Shown here: positions 54,708 to 63,244 of the stretch, one piece after another
Layout of the letters: each line of letters begins with the position of its first letter
How positions within the stretch are numbered: the stretch's first letter is position 1
NCBI RefSeq assembly: GCF_014650435.1
Contig: NZ_BMUY01000003.1
Span: forward strand, 372,001 to 436,000
DNA from: Streptomyces tendae
GTDB lineage: Bacteria; Actinomycetota; Actinomycetes; Streptomycetales; Streptomycetaceae
DNA: 64,000 nt
Reading direction: 5' to 3'
Made by a program: the position numbers and the translations under genes
Notes under the pieces: model-generated
What the model was told of the DNA's origin: nothing
What the model saw: the letters and a program-made list of their open reading frames with translations, nothing else
The model's database searches: none

Positions 54708-56969
54708 TCACGTCCGGGGGCCCGCCAGCCGGAAGTCGAGCGCCGTACAGCGTCGTCCGGCCGACACCGTCCGCACCGCCTGCCCGATCGCCTTGCGCGA
54801 GCCGACGAGGACGACCAGCTTCTTCGCCCGGGTGACCGCCGTGTACAGCAGGTTGCGCTGGAGCATCATCCAGGCGCCGGTCGTCACGGGGATCACGACG
54901 GCCGGATACTCGCTTCCCTGGGACCGGTGGATGGTGACCGCGTACGCGTGAGCCAGTTCATCGAGTTCGTCGAAGTCGTACGGCACCTCCTCGTCCTCGT
55001 CGGTCAGCACCGTGAGGCGCTGGTCCACCGGGTCGAGCGAGGTGACGACGCCGACGGTGCCGTTGAAGACGCCGTTCTCGCCCTTCTCGTAATTGTTGCG
55101 GATCTGGGTGACCTTGTCGCCGACCCGGAAGACCCGGCCGCCGAACCGCTTCTCCGGCACGTCCGGGCGGCCCGGGGTGACGGCCTGCTGGAGCAGCCCG
55201 TTCAGCGTCCCGGCCCCGGCGGGTCCCCGGTGCATGGGCGCCAGCACCTGCACGTCCCGGCGCGGGTCGAGCCCGAACTTCGCGGGGATGCGCCGCGCGG
55301 CGACGTCGACGGTGAGCCGCCCGGCCTCCTCCGTATCGTCCTCGACGAAGAGGAAGAAGTCCTTCATCCCGTCGGTGACGGGGTGCTGCCCGGCGTTGAT
55401 CCGGTGCGCGTTGGTGACCACGCCGGACTGCTGTGCCTGCCGGAAGACGCGGGTGAGCCGGACGGCGGGGACGGGGCTGCCGGGCGCCAGCAGATCCCGG
55501 AGCACTTCCCCGGCCCCCACGCTGGGCAACTGGTCGACGTCCCCGACGAGCAGCAGATGGGCCCCCGGCGGTACGGCCTTGGCGAGCTTGTTGGCGAGGA
55601 GCAGATCGAGCATCGACGCCTCGTCCACCACCACCAGGTCGGCGTCGAGCGGCCGCTCCCGGTCGTAGGCCGCGTCTCCGCCGGGCTTCAGCTCCAGCAG
55701 CCGGTGCACGGTGGACGCCTCGGCGCCGGTCAGCTCGGCGAGCCGCTTGGCGGCCCGGCCGGTGGGCGCGGCGAGCACGACCTTCGCCTTCTTGGCCCGC
55801 GCCAGCTCCACGATGGACCGCACGGTGAAGGACTTGCCGCAGCCGGGCCCGCCGGTGAGCACGGCGACCTTCTCGCTGAGCGCGAGCTTGACGGCGGCCT
55901 CCTGCTCGGGCGCGAGGTCGGTGCCCGTGCGCCCCTTCAGCCACCCGAGCGCCTTGTCCCAGGCCACGTCCTGGAAGCCGGGCATCCGGTCGTCGTCGGT
56001 GTGCAGGAGACGGCGCAACTGCCCGGCCAGGGCCAGCTCGGCCCGGTGGAAGGGCACGAGGTAGACGGCGGTGATCGGCTCACCCCCCTCCGGGTGCGGC
56101 ACCTTCTCCCGCACGACTCCGGGGTCCTCGTCCGGCTCCTCCGGCTCGGCGGCCAGCTCCCCCAGGCACTCGATGACGAGCCCGGTGTCCACCTGGAGCA
56201 GCTTCACCGCGTCGGCGATCAGCTTCTCCTCGGGGAGGTAGCAGTGCCCCTGGTCGGTGGCCTGCGACAGCGCGTACTGCAGCCCGGCCTTGACCCGCTC
56301 CGGGCTGTCGTGCGGGATCCCGACGGACTGGGCGATCTTGTCGGCGGTGAGGAAGCCGATGCCCCAGACGTCGGCGGCGAGCCGGTAGGGCTGGTTCTTG
56401 ACGACGGAGATCGAGGCGTCCCCGTACTTCTTGTAGATCCGCACGGCGATGGAGGTGGACACCTCGACGGTCTGGAGGAACAGCATGACCTCCTTGATCG
56501 CCTTCTGCTCCTCCCAGGCGTCGGCGATCTTCTTGGTCCGCTTGGGCCCGAGCCCGGGCACCTCGATGAGCCGCTTGGGCTCCTCCTCGATGATGGTGAG
56601 GGTGTCGAGCCCGAAGTGCTGCGTGATCCGGTCGGCGAAGATCGGCCCGATCCCCTTGACCAGCCCGGACCCCAGATAACGCCGGATGCCCTGCACGGTG
56701 GCGGGCAGCAGCGTCGTGTAGTTCTCCACGTGGAACTGCTTGCCGTACTGCGGGTGCGACCCCCAGCGCCCCTCCATCCGCAGTGACTCCCCCACCTGCG
56801 CACCGAGCAGCGCGCCGACGACGGTCAGCAGATCGCCGGCGCCTCTGCCGGTGTCGACGCGGGCGACCGTGTAGCCGTTCTCCTCGTTGGCGTACGTGAC
56901 GCGCTCCAGAACACCTTCGAGGGTGGCGAGCCGCCGCTCGCCGGGGGCCGCGGGGGGCTGGGTGGGCAT
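54708..56969 (-). CDS. recD2: RecD2-type SF1 DNA helicase
   Basis: A 753-residue helicase of the RecD2 family, acting outside RecBCD. The N-terminal region has a helix-hairpin-helix-like stretch (EVPGLGPKRTKKIADAW). Helicase motifs are LTGGPGCGKSFTVRSIV (Walker A), VVVDEASMLDLLL (Walker B), LLLVGDVDQLPSVGAGEVLR, LTRVFRQAQQSGVVTNAHRI and VTIHRSQGSEYPAVVIPV. ATG 56969 is used; no clear ribosome binding site. It unwinds 5'-3' DNA in repair. It lies in the same direction as citA, upstream of it. Confidence 0.9.
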   Translation of the reverse strand: MPTQPPAAPGERRLATLEGVLERVTYANEENGYTVARVDTGRGAGDLLTVVGALLGAQVGESLRMEGRWGSHPQYGKQFHVENYTTLLPATVQGIRRYLGSGLVKGIGPIFADRITQHFGLDTLTIIEEEPKRLIEVPGLGPKRTKKIADAWEEQKAIKEVMLFLQTVEVSTSIAVRIYKKYGDASISVVKNQPYRLAADVWGIGFLTADKIAQSVGIPHDSPERVKAGLQYALSQATDQGHCYLPEEKLIADAVKLLQVDTGLVIECLGELAAEPEEPDEDPGVVREKVPHPEGGEPITAVYLVPFHRAELALAGQLRRLLHTDDDRMPGFQDVAWDKALGWLKGRTGTDLAPEQEAAVKLALSEKVAVLTGGPGCGKSFTVRSIVELARAKKAKVVLAAPTGRAAKRLAELTGAEASTVHRLLELKPGGDAAYDRERPLDADLVVVDEASMLDLLLANKLAKAVPPGAHLLLVGDVDQLPSVGAGEVLRDLLAPGSPVPAVRLTRVFRQAQQSGVVTNAHRINAGQHPVTDGMKDFFLFVEDDTEEAGRLTVDVAARRIPAKFGLDPRRDVQVLAPMHRGPAGAGTLNGLLQQAVTPGRPDVPEKRFGGRVFRVGDKVTQIRNNYEKGENGVFNGTVGVVTSLDPVDQRLTVLTDEDEEVPYDFDELDELAHAYAVTIHRSQGSEYPAVVIPVTTGAWMMLQRNLLYTAVTRAKKLVVLVGSRKAIGQAVRTVSAGRRCTALDFRLAGPRT

Positions 56970-57027
56970 GATCCGACGGTACCGGTGGGGTGTGACAGCG
57001 GTGCACGGTCCGGCAAGATCGGGGAAC

Positions 57028-57579
57028 ATGGGGCTGACCTACGGCTACGACGTCTATCTGCGTCCGCGGAACGTCGCGGGGGCGCTGGCCGCCGTGGCCG
57101 AGTTGGCGCCGCCGTCCCGGGACGTGCCGCCGCTCGATGTCACGCTGCCCGGCGGCCAGTGGATCACCCTCCCCTTCACGTCCGGCTTCCGCAGCGAGCC
57201 GGTCGACTGCTCCGCGCGCGACACCCTGGACCTGGACACGTCCCTCATGTTCCCGGTCGACGACGCGGTGCGGGCGTACGCGGAGTCGTACGGACTCCCG
57301 CCCGAGGAGAACGGACGGGTCCGGATCGGGTACGTCTACCTGACGGTCCGGTTCCGTTCCTTCCTCGATCCCCGGTACACCTCCCTGGAGTTCTGGGCGG
57401 CGACGTCGGGCATGAGCCGCCTGTTCGAGCGGTCGGCGAGCATCAGGAGGACGTTCACCGACCTCGCCGCCGCCGTCGGCGCCGAATGCTGCCAGTTCGA
57501 CGTGGGCGACGGCAGCCCCGGGGAGGTGTGCTGGGTCAGCGGGGAGGCGGGTTTCCCTCCGGCTCCTCCATCGCCGTGA
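57028..57579 (+). CDS. hypothetical protein, 3' end shared with a duplication
   Basis: A 183-residue soluble protein beginning GLTYGYDVYLRPRNVAGALA, with no recognised domain. Its 3' end (from about 57491) is the start of a 243-base block that recurs at 59603. That end overlaps the DUF397 remnant on the other strand by 44 bases. The beginning of the frame at ATG 57028 has a weak ribosome binding site. Divergent from recD2. Confidence 0.6.
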   Translation: MGLTYGYDVYLRPRNVAGALAAVAELAPPSRDVPPLDVTLPGGQWITLPFTSGFRSEPVDCSARDTLDLDTSLMFPVDDAVRAYAESYGLPPEENGRVRIGYVYLTVRFRSFLDPRYTSLEFWAATSGMSRLFERSASIRRTFTDLAAAVGAECCQFDVGDGSPGEVCWVSGEAGFPPAPPSP

Positions 57580-57733
57580 GGAAGCGCGTGAAGGCGGCGC
57601 GGGGGAAGGTGAGAGTGGCTCGGGTGGGGGCCTTGCTGTCGCGGACGGCGACGTGGGTGGCCGACGTGGCTATCTCCACGCATTCGTTGCCATCCCCCGG
57701 ACCCGAGTGGGAGGACTTGCGTCAGTTCTCCAT
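57536..57733 (-). pseudogene. DUF397 gene remnant with premature TGA
   Basis: In the frame from ATG 57733 the sequence reads MEN-stop-RKSSHSG, then a full DUF397 domain GDGNECVEIATSATHVAVRD, SKAPTRATLTFPRAAFTRFL and the end PEGNPPPR. The TGA at 57722-57724 replaces the TGG of the intact copy (DTWRKSS), and the intact copy's upstream GTG is CTG here. The gene is therefore broken in its fourth codon. It aligns without gaps to the intact DUF397 gene at 59648. Confidence 0.75.
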
Positions 57734-57738
57734 GGGGC

Positions 57739-58362
57739 TCAGAACTCCTTCGACAGGCTGCGGATGAAGTCACGCGACTGTTCGGGGTCGAGTGACGCGG
57801 ACTCCACCTTAAGAAAGCTCGTTCGATAGGTGTTGAGCTGAGCCTCGGAATCGATGAACGCCGATCCGTGCAGTGCGTCGCGCACCACTGTGTCCAGCTT
57901 TGGTACAGGTCCGCCCACGTAGGTCATGGTGCTGGAGGCTCCGGAGAATCCGTCCAGGTCGAAGGGGATGACGCGTACGGTGACATGGTCCTCCTCGGAA
58001 AGCTCCAGGAGTCGCGCCAGTTGCGCTTTCGACGTGGCACGGTCGCTGACCCTGATGCGAAGCGCCGCCTCATGGATGACCGCTTCGTAAGGGGTGGTGA
58101 ACTTCTGCCGGGCCCTGCGGTGCTGAATGCGCAACTCCAGCTCCTCGGAAGTCAGTTCCAGCAATCTGGCGGAGAAGACGGCCCGCGAACAGTCCTCGGT
58201 CTGAAGCAGCCCCGGCACGTACAGGATCGCGACGTGGTGGAGGAATCGGGCGTGGAGCTCCAGCTCGGACAGGTCCAGAAATGACGTGGGCAGGAGACCG
58301 CGGTAATCCTCCCATCAGCCGTTCGTCCGTTCGATGGCCATGGTTACGAGGGCGTCGATGAA
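57739..58362 (-). pseudogene. whiJ-type XRE regulator remnant (DUF5753 part)
   Basis: The frame matches the C-terminal two thirds of the intact regulator at 60056: FIDALVTMAIE, then a TGA at 58315-58317 in the place of the first Trp of GWWEEY, followed by WEDYRGLLPTSFLDLSELEL, VPGLLQTEDCSRAVFSARLL, HRRARQKFTTPYEAVIHEAA and SRDFIRSLSKEF. The HTH domain is absent, since homology stops at about 58362. A shorter open frame from GTG 58218 remains but is probably not functional. Confidence 0.75.
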
Positions 58363-58695
58363 GTGAGGCGGTGCACGACTGACGAAGTTCCCTGCACGGA
58401 CGACAAAGTCCGAAGCCGACGATGACCCTAAGGTCCATGGGCGAGGCCAGAGAAGGGGAAGTCACATGCGCGCCATCTCGCGCAGACCGCAGGTTCTGCC
58501 CGGACCCCCATGTTCCGGCCTCATTGTGCATCAGCTGTAGCGCGAACAGGGTCCCGTCATAGTGACTCGGCAGGCAACGTTTCAGCAGGTCAGCGAGCGG
58601 GACGTCCCGGGACGAGGTCACTTCCGCGTCAGCCGTGGCCGGACATCGTGCCGGTGCCGCAGTCTCGTCGTCAGCTACCTACGAACTGGAGAACC

Positions 58696-59154
58696 GTGAA
58701 CAGAAACCGTTTCAAGGTCGGCGCCATCAGTGCCATCACCGGCGTGATCTCGACGCTGCTGGTTGGTTTGACCGCGAGCCCTGCCTCTGCCGCCACCCCC
58801 GAGTGCAACAGAGCCACGATCACGACGGCCGCCCCAAACACCCCCAGCGGGCGGTATCTCTACCTGCCTAGGTACTACAACGGCGGCGGCTCCAACTACG
58901 CCTGCTGGATGGCCTACGGAACCACAGGCGAGGGAGTCAAAGCGCTTCAGCAGGCAATCAACCTTTGCTACAACAACATCCCTAATCTTGAGGTCGATTG
59001 GAGCTACGGGAGCGCCACCCGAGCAGCGGTACGCGCTGTTCAAGCGGAGCACCGAATCAAGGTAGACGGCGAGTACGGCCCCGACACCTACTCCGCCATG
59101 AGGTTTCCGTTGTATCGGACCGTCGACAATGCGTTCTCCGGCGCCTGCATGTAG
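58696..59154 (+). CDS. secreted peptidoglycan-binding-domain protein
   Basis: A 152-residue exported protein. The signal peptide is NRNRFKVGAISAITGVISTL, ending SPASAATPE. The C-terminal part resembles a PG_binding_1 domain: GEGVKALQQAINLCYN, then SATRAAVRAVQAEHRIKVDG, YGPDTYSAMRF. GTG 58696 has GGAG six bases upstream. Base composition is somewhat lower in GC than its neighbours. It lies between the two copies of the whiJ/DUF397 region, whose intervening DNA 58363-58695 shows no other supported gene. Confidence 0.7.
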   Translation: MNRNRFKVGAISAITGVISTLLVGLTASPASAATPECNRATITTAAPNTPSGRYLYLPRYYNGGGSNYACWMAYGTTGEGVKALQQAINLCYNNIPNLEVDWSYGSATRAAVRAVQAEHRIKVDGEYGPDTYSAMRFPLYRTVDNAFSGACM

Positions 59155-59428
59155 GAGCTGTGCGGACATCGTCAGCGTCGGGTGTCGCAGGCCAGAACAT
59201 CGGTGGCGATCTGGCCTGGGTCACCCGCTGTGGTCTTGGACTCCTCGCCGGTGGAGGGGTTGGCTAGCCTCGAAGTTTCGTGACAGGCCGCCGACGGAGT
59301 CGGTGGCCCGCTTTCGTGCTGCGGGTTGGGGGCGGGCAGGCTGAGGGCCCGAGTGTCATCTCGGGTGGACGCCGGGTTCCACTGCGCCGACTGGAAGCTG
59401 TTGTCGTAGGGACGGGTGAAGCCGCTGG

Positions 59429-59607
59429 TTATCCGGGGTTCGGCAGAAGAGCGAGCCGTGCGAAGGCTGCGGTGATCTCGCCGGCCATGGCCAGTGGCGG
59501 GCGATACGGAGGATGCGACGCCGGCCGGTGGTGACGAGCTGGGCGGCCGCGGAGAAGAGGCGGAGCCGAAGCCCGCGGGGTTCCCAGAGCCGGGCCTTGC
59601 CGGCCAG
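59429..59607 (-). pseudogene. IS1380-like transposase 3' remnant, frameshifted
   Basis: On the minus strand the sequence reads GKARLWEPRGLRLRLFSAAA, QLVTTGRRRILRIARHWPW and then, after one missing base, GEITAAFARLALLPNPG and TAA at 59431-59429. I recognise this as the C-terminal end of an IS1380-type transposase. Everything upstream of the last 60 residues is gone and joined at 59603-59610 to the duplicated block. The stretch 59155-59428 has no supported gene. Confidence 0.6.
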
Positions 59608-59845
59608 TTCGACGTGGGCGACGGCAGCCCCGGGGAGGTGTGCTGGGTCAGCGGGGAGGCGGGTTTCCCTCCGGCCCCTCCACCGTCGTGAGGAAGCGCG
59701 TGAAGGCGGCGCGGGGGAAGGTGAGGGTGGCTCGGGTGGGGGCCTTGCTGTCACGAAGGGCGACGTGGGTGGCCGACGTGGCTATCTCCACGCAGTTGTT
59801 GCCGTCGCCGCCACCGGAGTAGGACGACTTGCGCCAGGTGTCCAT
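59603..59845. repeat. second copy of the 57491-57733 block
   Basis: The 243 bases 59603-59845 match 57491-57733 without gaps, with about seven mismatches in the first ~185 bases by eye and more divergence later. The block carries the 3' end of the 57028 gene and all of a DUF397 gene. Confidence 0.85.
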
Positions 59846-59854
59846 GGTGCTCAC
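59648..59854 (-). CDS. DUF397 protein (second of the pair)
   Basis: A 68-residue DUF397 protein: STMDTWRKSSYSGGGDGNNC, then VEIATSATHVALRDSKAPTR and FPRAAFTRFL. GTG 59854 overlaps the upstream DUF397 stop in GTGA. DUF397 proteins partner whiJ-type regulators in Streptomyces development and are thought to counteract them. It is the intact counterpart of the broken copy at 57536. Confidence 0.85.
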   Translation of the reverse strand: MSTMDTWRKSSYSGGGDGNNCVEIATSATHVALRDSKAPTRATLTFPRAAFTRFLTTVEGPEGNPPPR

Positions 59855-60048
59855 AGCTTCCCCTCCACCCTCTTGAGCCCGTCAACGAATGCCGCGAAGG
59901 CTTCAGTCGGGAGAGCAAGCGTTCCGAATGCGAGGGCCTTGGAGTCGCGGACGGCGACGTGGGTCGTCGAGTTGGCGACTTCCACACATTCGTTGCCGTC
60001 GCCCTCGCCCGAGTAGGAGGACTTCCGCCAGTTGCCATGAGTGCTCAT
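59851..60048 (-). CDS. DUF397 protein (first of the pair)
   Basis: A 65-residue DUF397 protein: STHGNWRKSSYSGEGDGNEC, VEVANSTTHVAVRDSKALAF and ALPTEAFAAFVDGLKRVEGK. It starts at ATG 60048, seven bases after the regulator gene, and overlaps the following DUF397 gene. The order regulator - DUF397 - DUF397 is typical of whiJ-like loci. Confidence 0.87.
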   Translation of the reverse strand: MSTHGNWRKSSYSGEGDGNECVEVANSTTHVAVRDSKALAFGTLALPTEAFAAFVDGLKRVEGKL

Positions 60049-60055
60049 CGGTACG

Positions 60056-60892
60056 TCATAGCTCCTTCGCCAGCTGATGGATGAGATCACGCGACTTGCC
60101 GGGGTCAAGAGACACTGCCTCCACCATACGGAAACGCGTTCGGTACGCGTTGAGCTGGGCCTCGGAGTCAATGAAGACCGAACCATGAGGTGCGTCCCGG
60201 ACGACGGTGTCCAGCTTGGGCAATGGACCACTCACGTACGTCATGGTGCTGGAGGCTCTGGCGAAATCGTCCAGGTCGAAGGGAATGACGCGCACGGTGA
60301 TGTGGTCCGCCTCAGAGAGTGCTGCGAGCTGCGCCAGTTGTGCCCTTGACTTGTCACGGTCACCGACCCTGATCCGGAGTGCGGCTTCATGGATCACCGC
60401 TTCATAGGGAATGGCCACCGCCTGGCGCGCTCTGCGGTGCTGGATGCGCACCTCCAGCTCCTCGGCGGTCAGCGCCGGCAGCCTGGACGAGAAGACAGCG
60501 CGTGAATAGTCCTCGGTCTGGAGCAGCCCCGGGACATACAAAATGGCCACGTGGCGGAGGAACTGAGCGTGGTGTTCGAGCTCGGACAGGTCCAGGAACG
60601 GCGTGGGGAGCAAGCCCCGGTACTCCTCCCACCAGCCGGTCGACCGTTCCGTGGCCATAGCGACGAGCGCGTCAATGAACTCCTCGTCTGTACAGGCGTA
60701 GTGAGAGGCCAGGCGGCGAACTCGCTGCTCGCTGACACCCGCGAGTGCGGACTCGATGTGGGTGATCTGAGCGGGTGCCACACCGAGCAGCTCCGCAGCC
60801 TGACGGGAGTTGAGTCCCGCCGCTTCACGGAGTCTGCGTAGTTCGGTTGCCAGACGCACCTGACGCGCCGTTGGTTCGCGCCTCTTCACCAT
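60056..60892 (-). CDS. whiJ-type XRE regulator (HTH + DUF5753)
   Basis: A 278-residue regulator with an N-terminal XRE HTH (QVRLATELRRLREAAGLNSR, QAAELLGVAPAQITHIESAL) and the DUF5753 domain (GWWEEYRGLLPTPFLDLSEL, YVPGLLQTEDYSRAVF, HRRARQAVAIPYEAVIHEAA, TVRVIPFDLDDFARASSTMT, FIDSEAQLNAYRTRFRMVEA). It controls developmental genes in the whiJ/abaA class of systems. ATG 60892 has AGAAGGG upstream; the longer frame is not used. It is divergent from the HATPase gene. Confidence 0.9.
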   Translation of the reverse strand: MVKRREPTARQVRLATELRRLREAAGLNSRQAAELLGVAPAQITHIESALAGVSEQRVRRLASHYACTDEEFIDALVAMATERSTGWWEEYRGLLPTPFLDLSELEHHAQFLRHVAILYVPGLLQTEDYSRAVFSSRLPALTAEELEVRIQHRRARQAVAIPYEAVIHEAALRIRVGDRDKSRAQLAQLAALSEADHITVRVIPFDLDDFARASSTMTYVSGPLPKLDTVVRDAPHGSVFIDSEAQLNAYRTRFRMVEAVSLDPGKSRDLIHQLAKEL

Positions 60893-61108
60893 CGACTGGC
60901 CCTTCTTACCCGCCCGTTGGTGCAACTCGTTCGGCGTCAGATTACGCGATCGACTTGCCGCGTCCCTAAATTTAGATCTACCGTCGGTGACGCGACGCAC
61001 ACCGTGCGACACCGGGCGACCGGAAGCGCACCGCCCCGTCCTGCCATGACGGCTGCGGCATAGACACCGGGCCCGCTCTCACCCCACCGCCTCTGCGAGG
61101 AGTCCCGC

Positions 61109-61519
61109 ATGCCTGAAAACGAACCCTGGGAGTACTCCCTCTACGTCCCCAACGATCTGCGCGCCGTCACCATCAGCCGCCGCACCCTCCGTCTGGTCCT
61201 CACGATGCACGGCCTTATCCGCCTCGTGGACGTGGCGGAGCTGCTCGCCACGGAGCTGGTATCCAACGCCGTACGGCACACCAAGGGCCCCGCCGCCCTC
61301 CGCATCCGCTGGTCGCCGCCGGGCACGCTGCGGATCGGGGCGTGGGACGCGGATCCCGAACCGCCGGAGCCGCCCGCGAAGTTCGAGAGGGTGACGGAGC
61401 TGGAGGAGGGGCGAGGTTTGGCGTTGGTGCGGGCCTGCGCCGACGTGTGGGGCTGGCACCCGCTGGCCAGACACGGCAACCGGGGGAAGTACGTGTGGTG
61501 CGAGCTGTCGGCGGCCTGA
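61109..61519 (+). CDS. HATPase-domain protein (anti-sigma-like, abaA type)
   Basis: A 136-residue GHKL ATPase domain: N box ELLATELVSNAVRHTKGPAA, G1-like IGAWDADPEPPEPP and G2 GRGLALVRACADVWGW. Such proteins resemble SpoIIAB/RsbW anti-sigma kinases and commonly accompany whiJ and DUF397 genes. ATG 61109 follows GAGGAG. Divergent from the whiJ-type regulator, as in abaA-like loci. Confidence 0.88.
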   Translation: MPENEPWEYSLYVPNDLRAVTISRRTLRLVLTMHGLIRLVDVAELLATELVSNAVRHTKGPAALRIRWSPPGTLRIGAWDADPEPPEPPAKFERVTELEEGRGLALVRACADVWGWHPLARHGNRGKYVWCELSAA

Positions 61520-61637
61520 GAAACCCGGCGACGCCGGCGATCACCCAGAGAAGGTCGCGGAGGGCTGTCGGGCCTTCCATGCACTGAACGTGAGGCAAAT
61601 CTGCGCTCAAAGCCAAAGACGCGATCGGCCGGCGCAC

Positions 61638-62351
61638 GTGACAGTAGAGCGCAGTGACTGTCCCGCGAGGGCGGCCGGCCTGGGGGGATGGCGAACGTTG
61701 CAGGCTTCGAAGTTGGCCACTACAGCGGTACAGGTGGTGACCGGAGGGGCTCCGGTCACGGCCGAGCAGAAGATGGCAGTTCAGGGACTGGTCTGGGGCC
61801 GCCTTGGAGGAAGCACTCTGGGCGCGTCTGCGTTGGCCCGGCTGCACGAGCGGCCCGGCGAAGGAACAGCCAACATCGTGGCCTCCGTGCTCACCGACGA
61901 ATTGCGGGCGGACCCGGAGTTCGCTGAGCTGATGGCCAGGACCCTCCAAGTGCCTTACAGCCCGCCGTCGCAGGCCGCCGCACGCCGACGTGCTTCGGCG
62001 GGCCCCCCGCCACCGATTCCGCCGCCCAGACCTGCCGTGGCTCCCGTCCAGGCCCCAGATGCGGCCGATGTGCGGAATATATTGCTTCTCGGGCTTCCGC
62101 AGACGATCCTGGCCTACATCGCCCTTACCATCGCGGCGCCAAACGGGGCGAGGTCAGGCGTTCAAATCGTCATCCTGCTGGTGTCGGCCAGCCTGGCAGC
62201 CTATGGGGTGTGGCTCGGGATCAGCCTGCTCCGGCGGCGCATACGCAGCGGCGTGCTCATAGCCGCAGTGGTGTTGACCCTGCTTGCGCTGGTCAGGTTG
62301 GGTCTCTCGCTGGTGGGAGCGGATGCCCATCTGATGTCCGCTTCCGGGTGA
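61638..62351 (+). CDS. membrane protein with two C-terminal helices
   Basis: A soluble N-terminal helical region (EQKMAVQGLVWGRLGGSTLG, ADPEFAELMARTLQ) is followed by a Pro-rich linker (GPPPPIPPPRPAVAP) and three hydrophobic segments (NILLLGLPQTILAYIALTIA, GVQIVILLVSASLAAYGVWL, SGVLIAAVVLTLLALVRLGL). The start is uncertain: GTG 61590, GTG 61638 or TTG 61713 all lack good ribosome binding sites. Function unknown. Confidence 0.5.
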   Translation: MTVERSDCPARAAGLGGWRTLQASKLATTAVQVVTGGAPVTAEQKMAVQGLVWGRLGGSTLGASALARLHERPGEGTANIVASVLTDELRADPEFAELMARTLQVPYSPPSQAAARRRASAGPPPPIPPPRPAVAPVQAPDAADVRNILLLGLPQTILAYIALTIAAPNGARSGVQIVILLVSASLAAYGVWLGISLLRRRIRSGVLIAAVVLTLLALVRLGLSLVGADAHLMSASG

Positions 62352-62433
62352 GCGGGTGAGGCTGGGATGGGTGCGCTGGTCCCGCTGTTCGGCCGACAAC
62401 TGCTGTCTGCGAGCTGGCCCGGGCTTCTGCAGT

Positions 62434-62443
62434 CCCCCCCCCC
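62434..62443. repeat. run of ten C
   Basis: A homopolymer of ten C lies nine bases beyond the stop of the following minus-strand gene. It is the longest single-base run I noticed. Confidence 0.9.
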
Positions 62444-62452
62444 GGTTCCCGA

Positions 62453-63106
62453 TCAGCCCGTGATCGAGAAGAAGAGGGTGTCCTGGGTGTACCAGTCGAT
62501 GCTCTTCGTGGCGTACTCCCACTCCTTGTGCTCGAACTCGAGTTTCTCGATCACCTCGCGGACGTCGTACCGGAAGTCCTCGTTCATCCGGTCCAGCACC
62601 GCGCGATAGGCGTCCGCCATCGGCTCGGCCTTGGCCAGCGGGAGCATGCCGATGTGCGGCCCGTCCACGGGATACGGGAGGGAGAAGGGGATCTCCGCCG
62701 GGGGGCCGGAGAAGAGGTACTCGTACAGGAGAAGGTCGGGGGCGACGCCCAGGCGGCTCAGCTCCTCGTCGAGCAGCCCGAAGAAGGTGGAGGGCTTGGA
62801 GTACACGCCCAGGTCGGACGGGTCGGAGGCGTTGGAGTCGATGACGAGCTGGAGCGCGTGGTGGTACGCGCTCGCCGCGCCCTCCGCCGTCGCGCTCGCG
62901 TGGCCGGCCACCAGGTGCTCCAGCGCGTCGGGTATGGACAGGCCCAGGTCGATGTCCTGCCTGTCCAGGTCGTACTGGCGCTGCTGTGCCCGCTCGCGCA
63001 TGCGGCCCAGGCGGCGCTGCTGATCGGCCGTCAACTCCTTGGATGCTCCCAGGAAGGCGAGGACGTCGGCCTTGTCGGCCGTGCTGTACGAGATGATCCG
63101 GCTCAT
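62453..63106 (-). CDS. hypothetical protein (DUF7691-like)
   Basis: A 217-residue soluble protein from ATG 63106 (SRIISYSTADKADVLAFLGA) with ELTADQQRRLGRMRERAQQR, PDLLLYEYLFSGPPAEIPFS, a tetrad DGPHIGMLPLAKAEPMADAY and a C-terminal SIDWYTQDTLFFSITG. It looks like the DUF7691 family, but I cannot name a function. Its start faces the ArsR-SRPBCC gene across a 138-base divergent gap. Confidence 0.62.
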   Translation of the reverse strand: MSRIISYSTADKADVLAFLGASKELTADQQRRLGRMRERAQQRQYDLDRQDIDLGLSIPDALEHLVAGHASATAEGAASAYHHALQLVIDSNASDPSDLGVYSKPSTFFGLLDEELSRLGVAPDLLLYEYLFSGPPAEIPFSLPYPVDGPHIGMLPLAKAEPMADAYRAVLDRMNEDFRYDVREVIEKLEFEHKEWEYATKSIDWYTQDTLFFSITG

Positions 63107-63176
63107 GATCGGCATACTGCCAGTCCGCACTGACAGCGGCCGTCACAGCGCCGCGGACAACCCCGCCAGCCGGTTT

Positions 63177-63206
63177 TTGACATGCAGCCGTTTGGCTGCC
63201 TATCGT
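63177..63206 (+). promoter_or_regulatory. promoter of the ArsR-SRPBCC gene
   Basis: TTGACA (63177-63182) is a perfect -35; TATCGT at 63201-63206, 18 bases later, is a plausible -10. The first operator copy lies in the spacer. Confidence 0.6.
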
Positions 63207-63227
63207 TAAAGGCAGCCAATAGGCTGC
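63184..63227. promoter_or_regulatory. tandem ArsR-type operators
   Basis: Two identical inverted repeats, GCAGCC-N4-GGCTGC at 63184-63199 and 63212-63227, have centres 28 bases apart and flank the -10. The layout suggests autorepression by the gene they precede. Confidence 0.75.
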
Positions 63228-63244
63228 ATGTTAGAGGGGCGGAG

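Noticed and set aside
53160..56786. 1208-codon open frame on the plus strand
   Set aside because: It is antisense to citA and recD2, whose motifs are unambiguous.
58070..58621. 183-codon frame starting MTSSRDVPLADLLKRC
   Set aside because: Its second half is out of frame with the regulator remnant, and its first 60 residues match nothing I recognise.
61688..61927. 79-codon frame from ATG 61688
   Set aside because: It overlaps the better-supported membrane protein frame and has low-complexity Gly/Arg composition.
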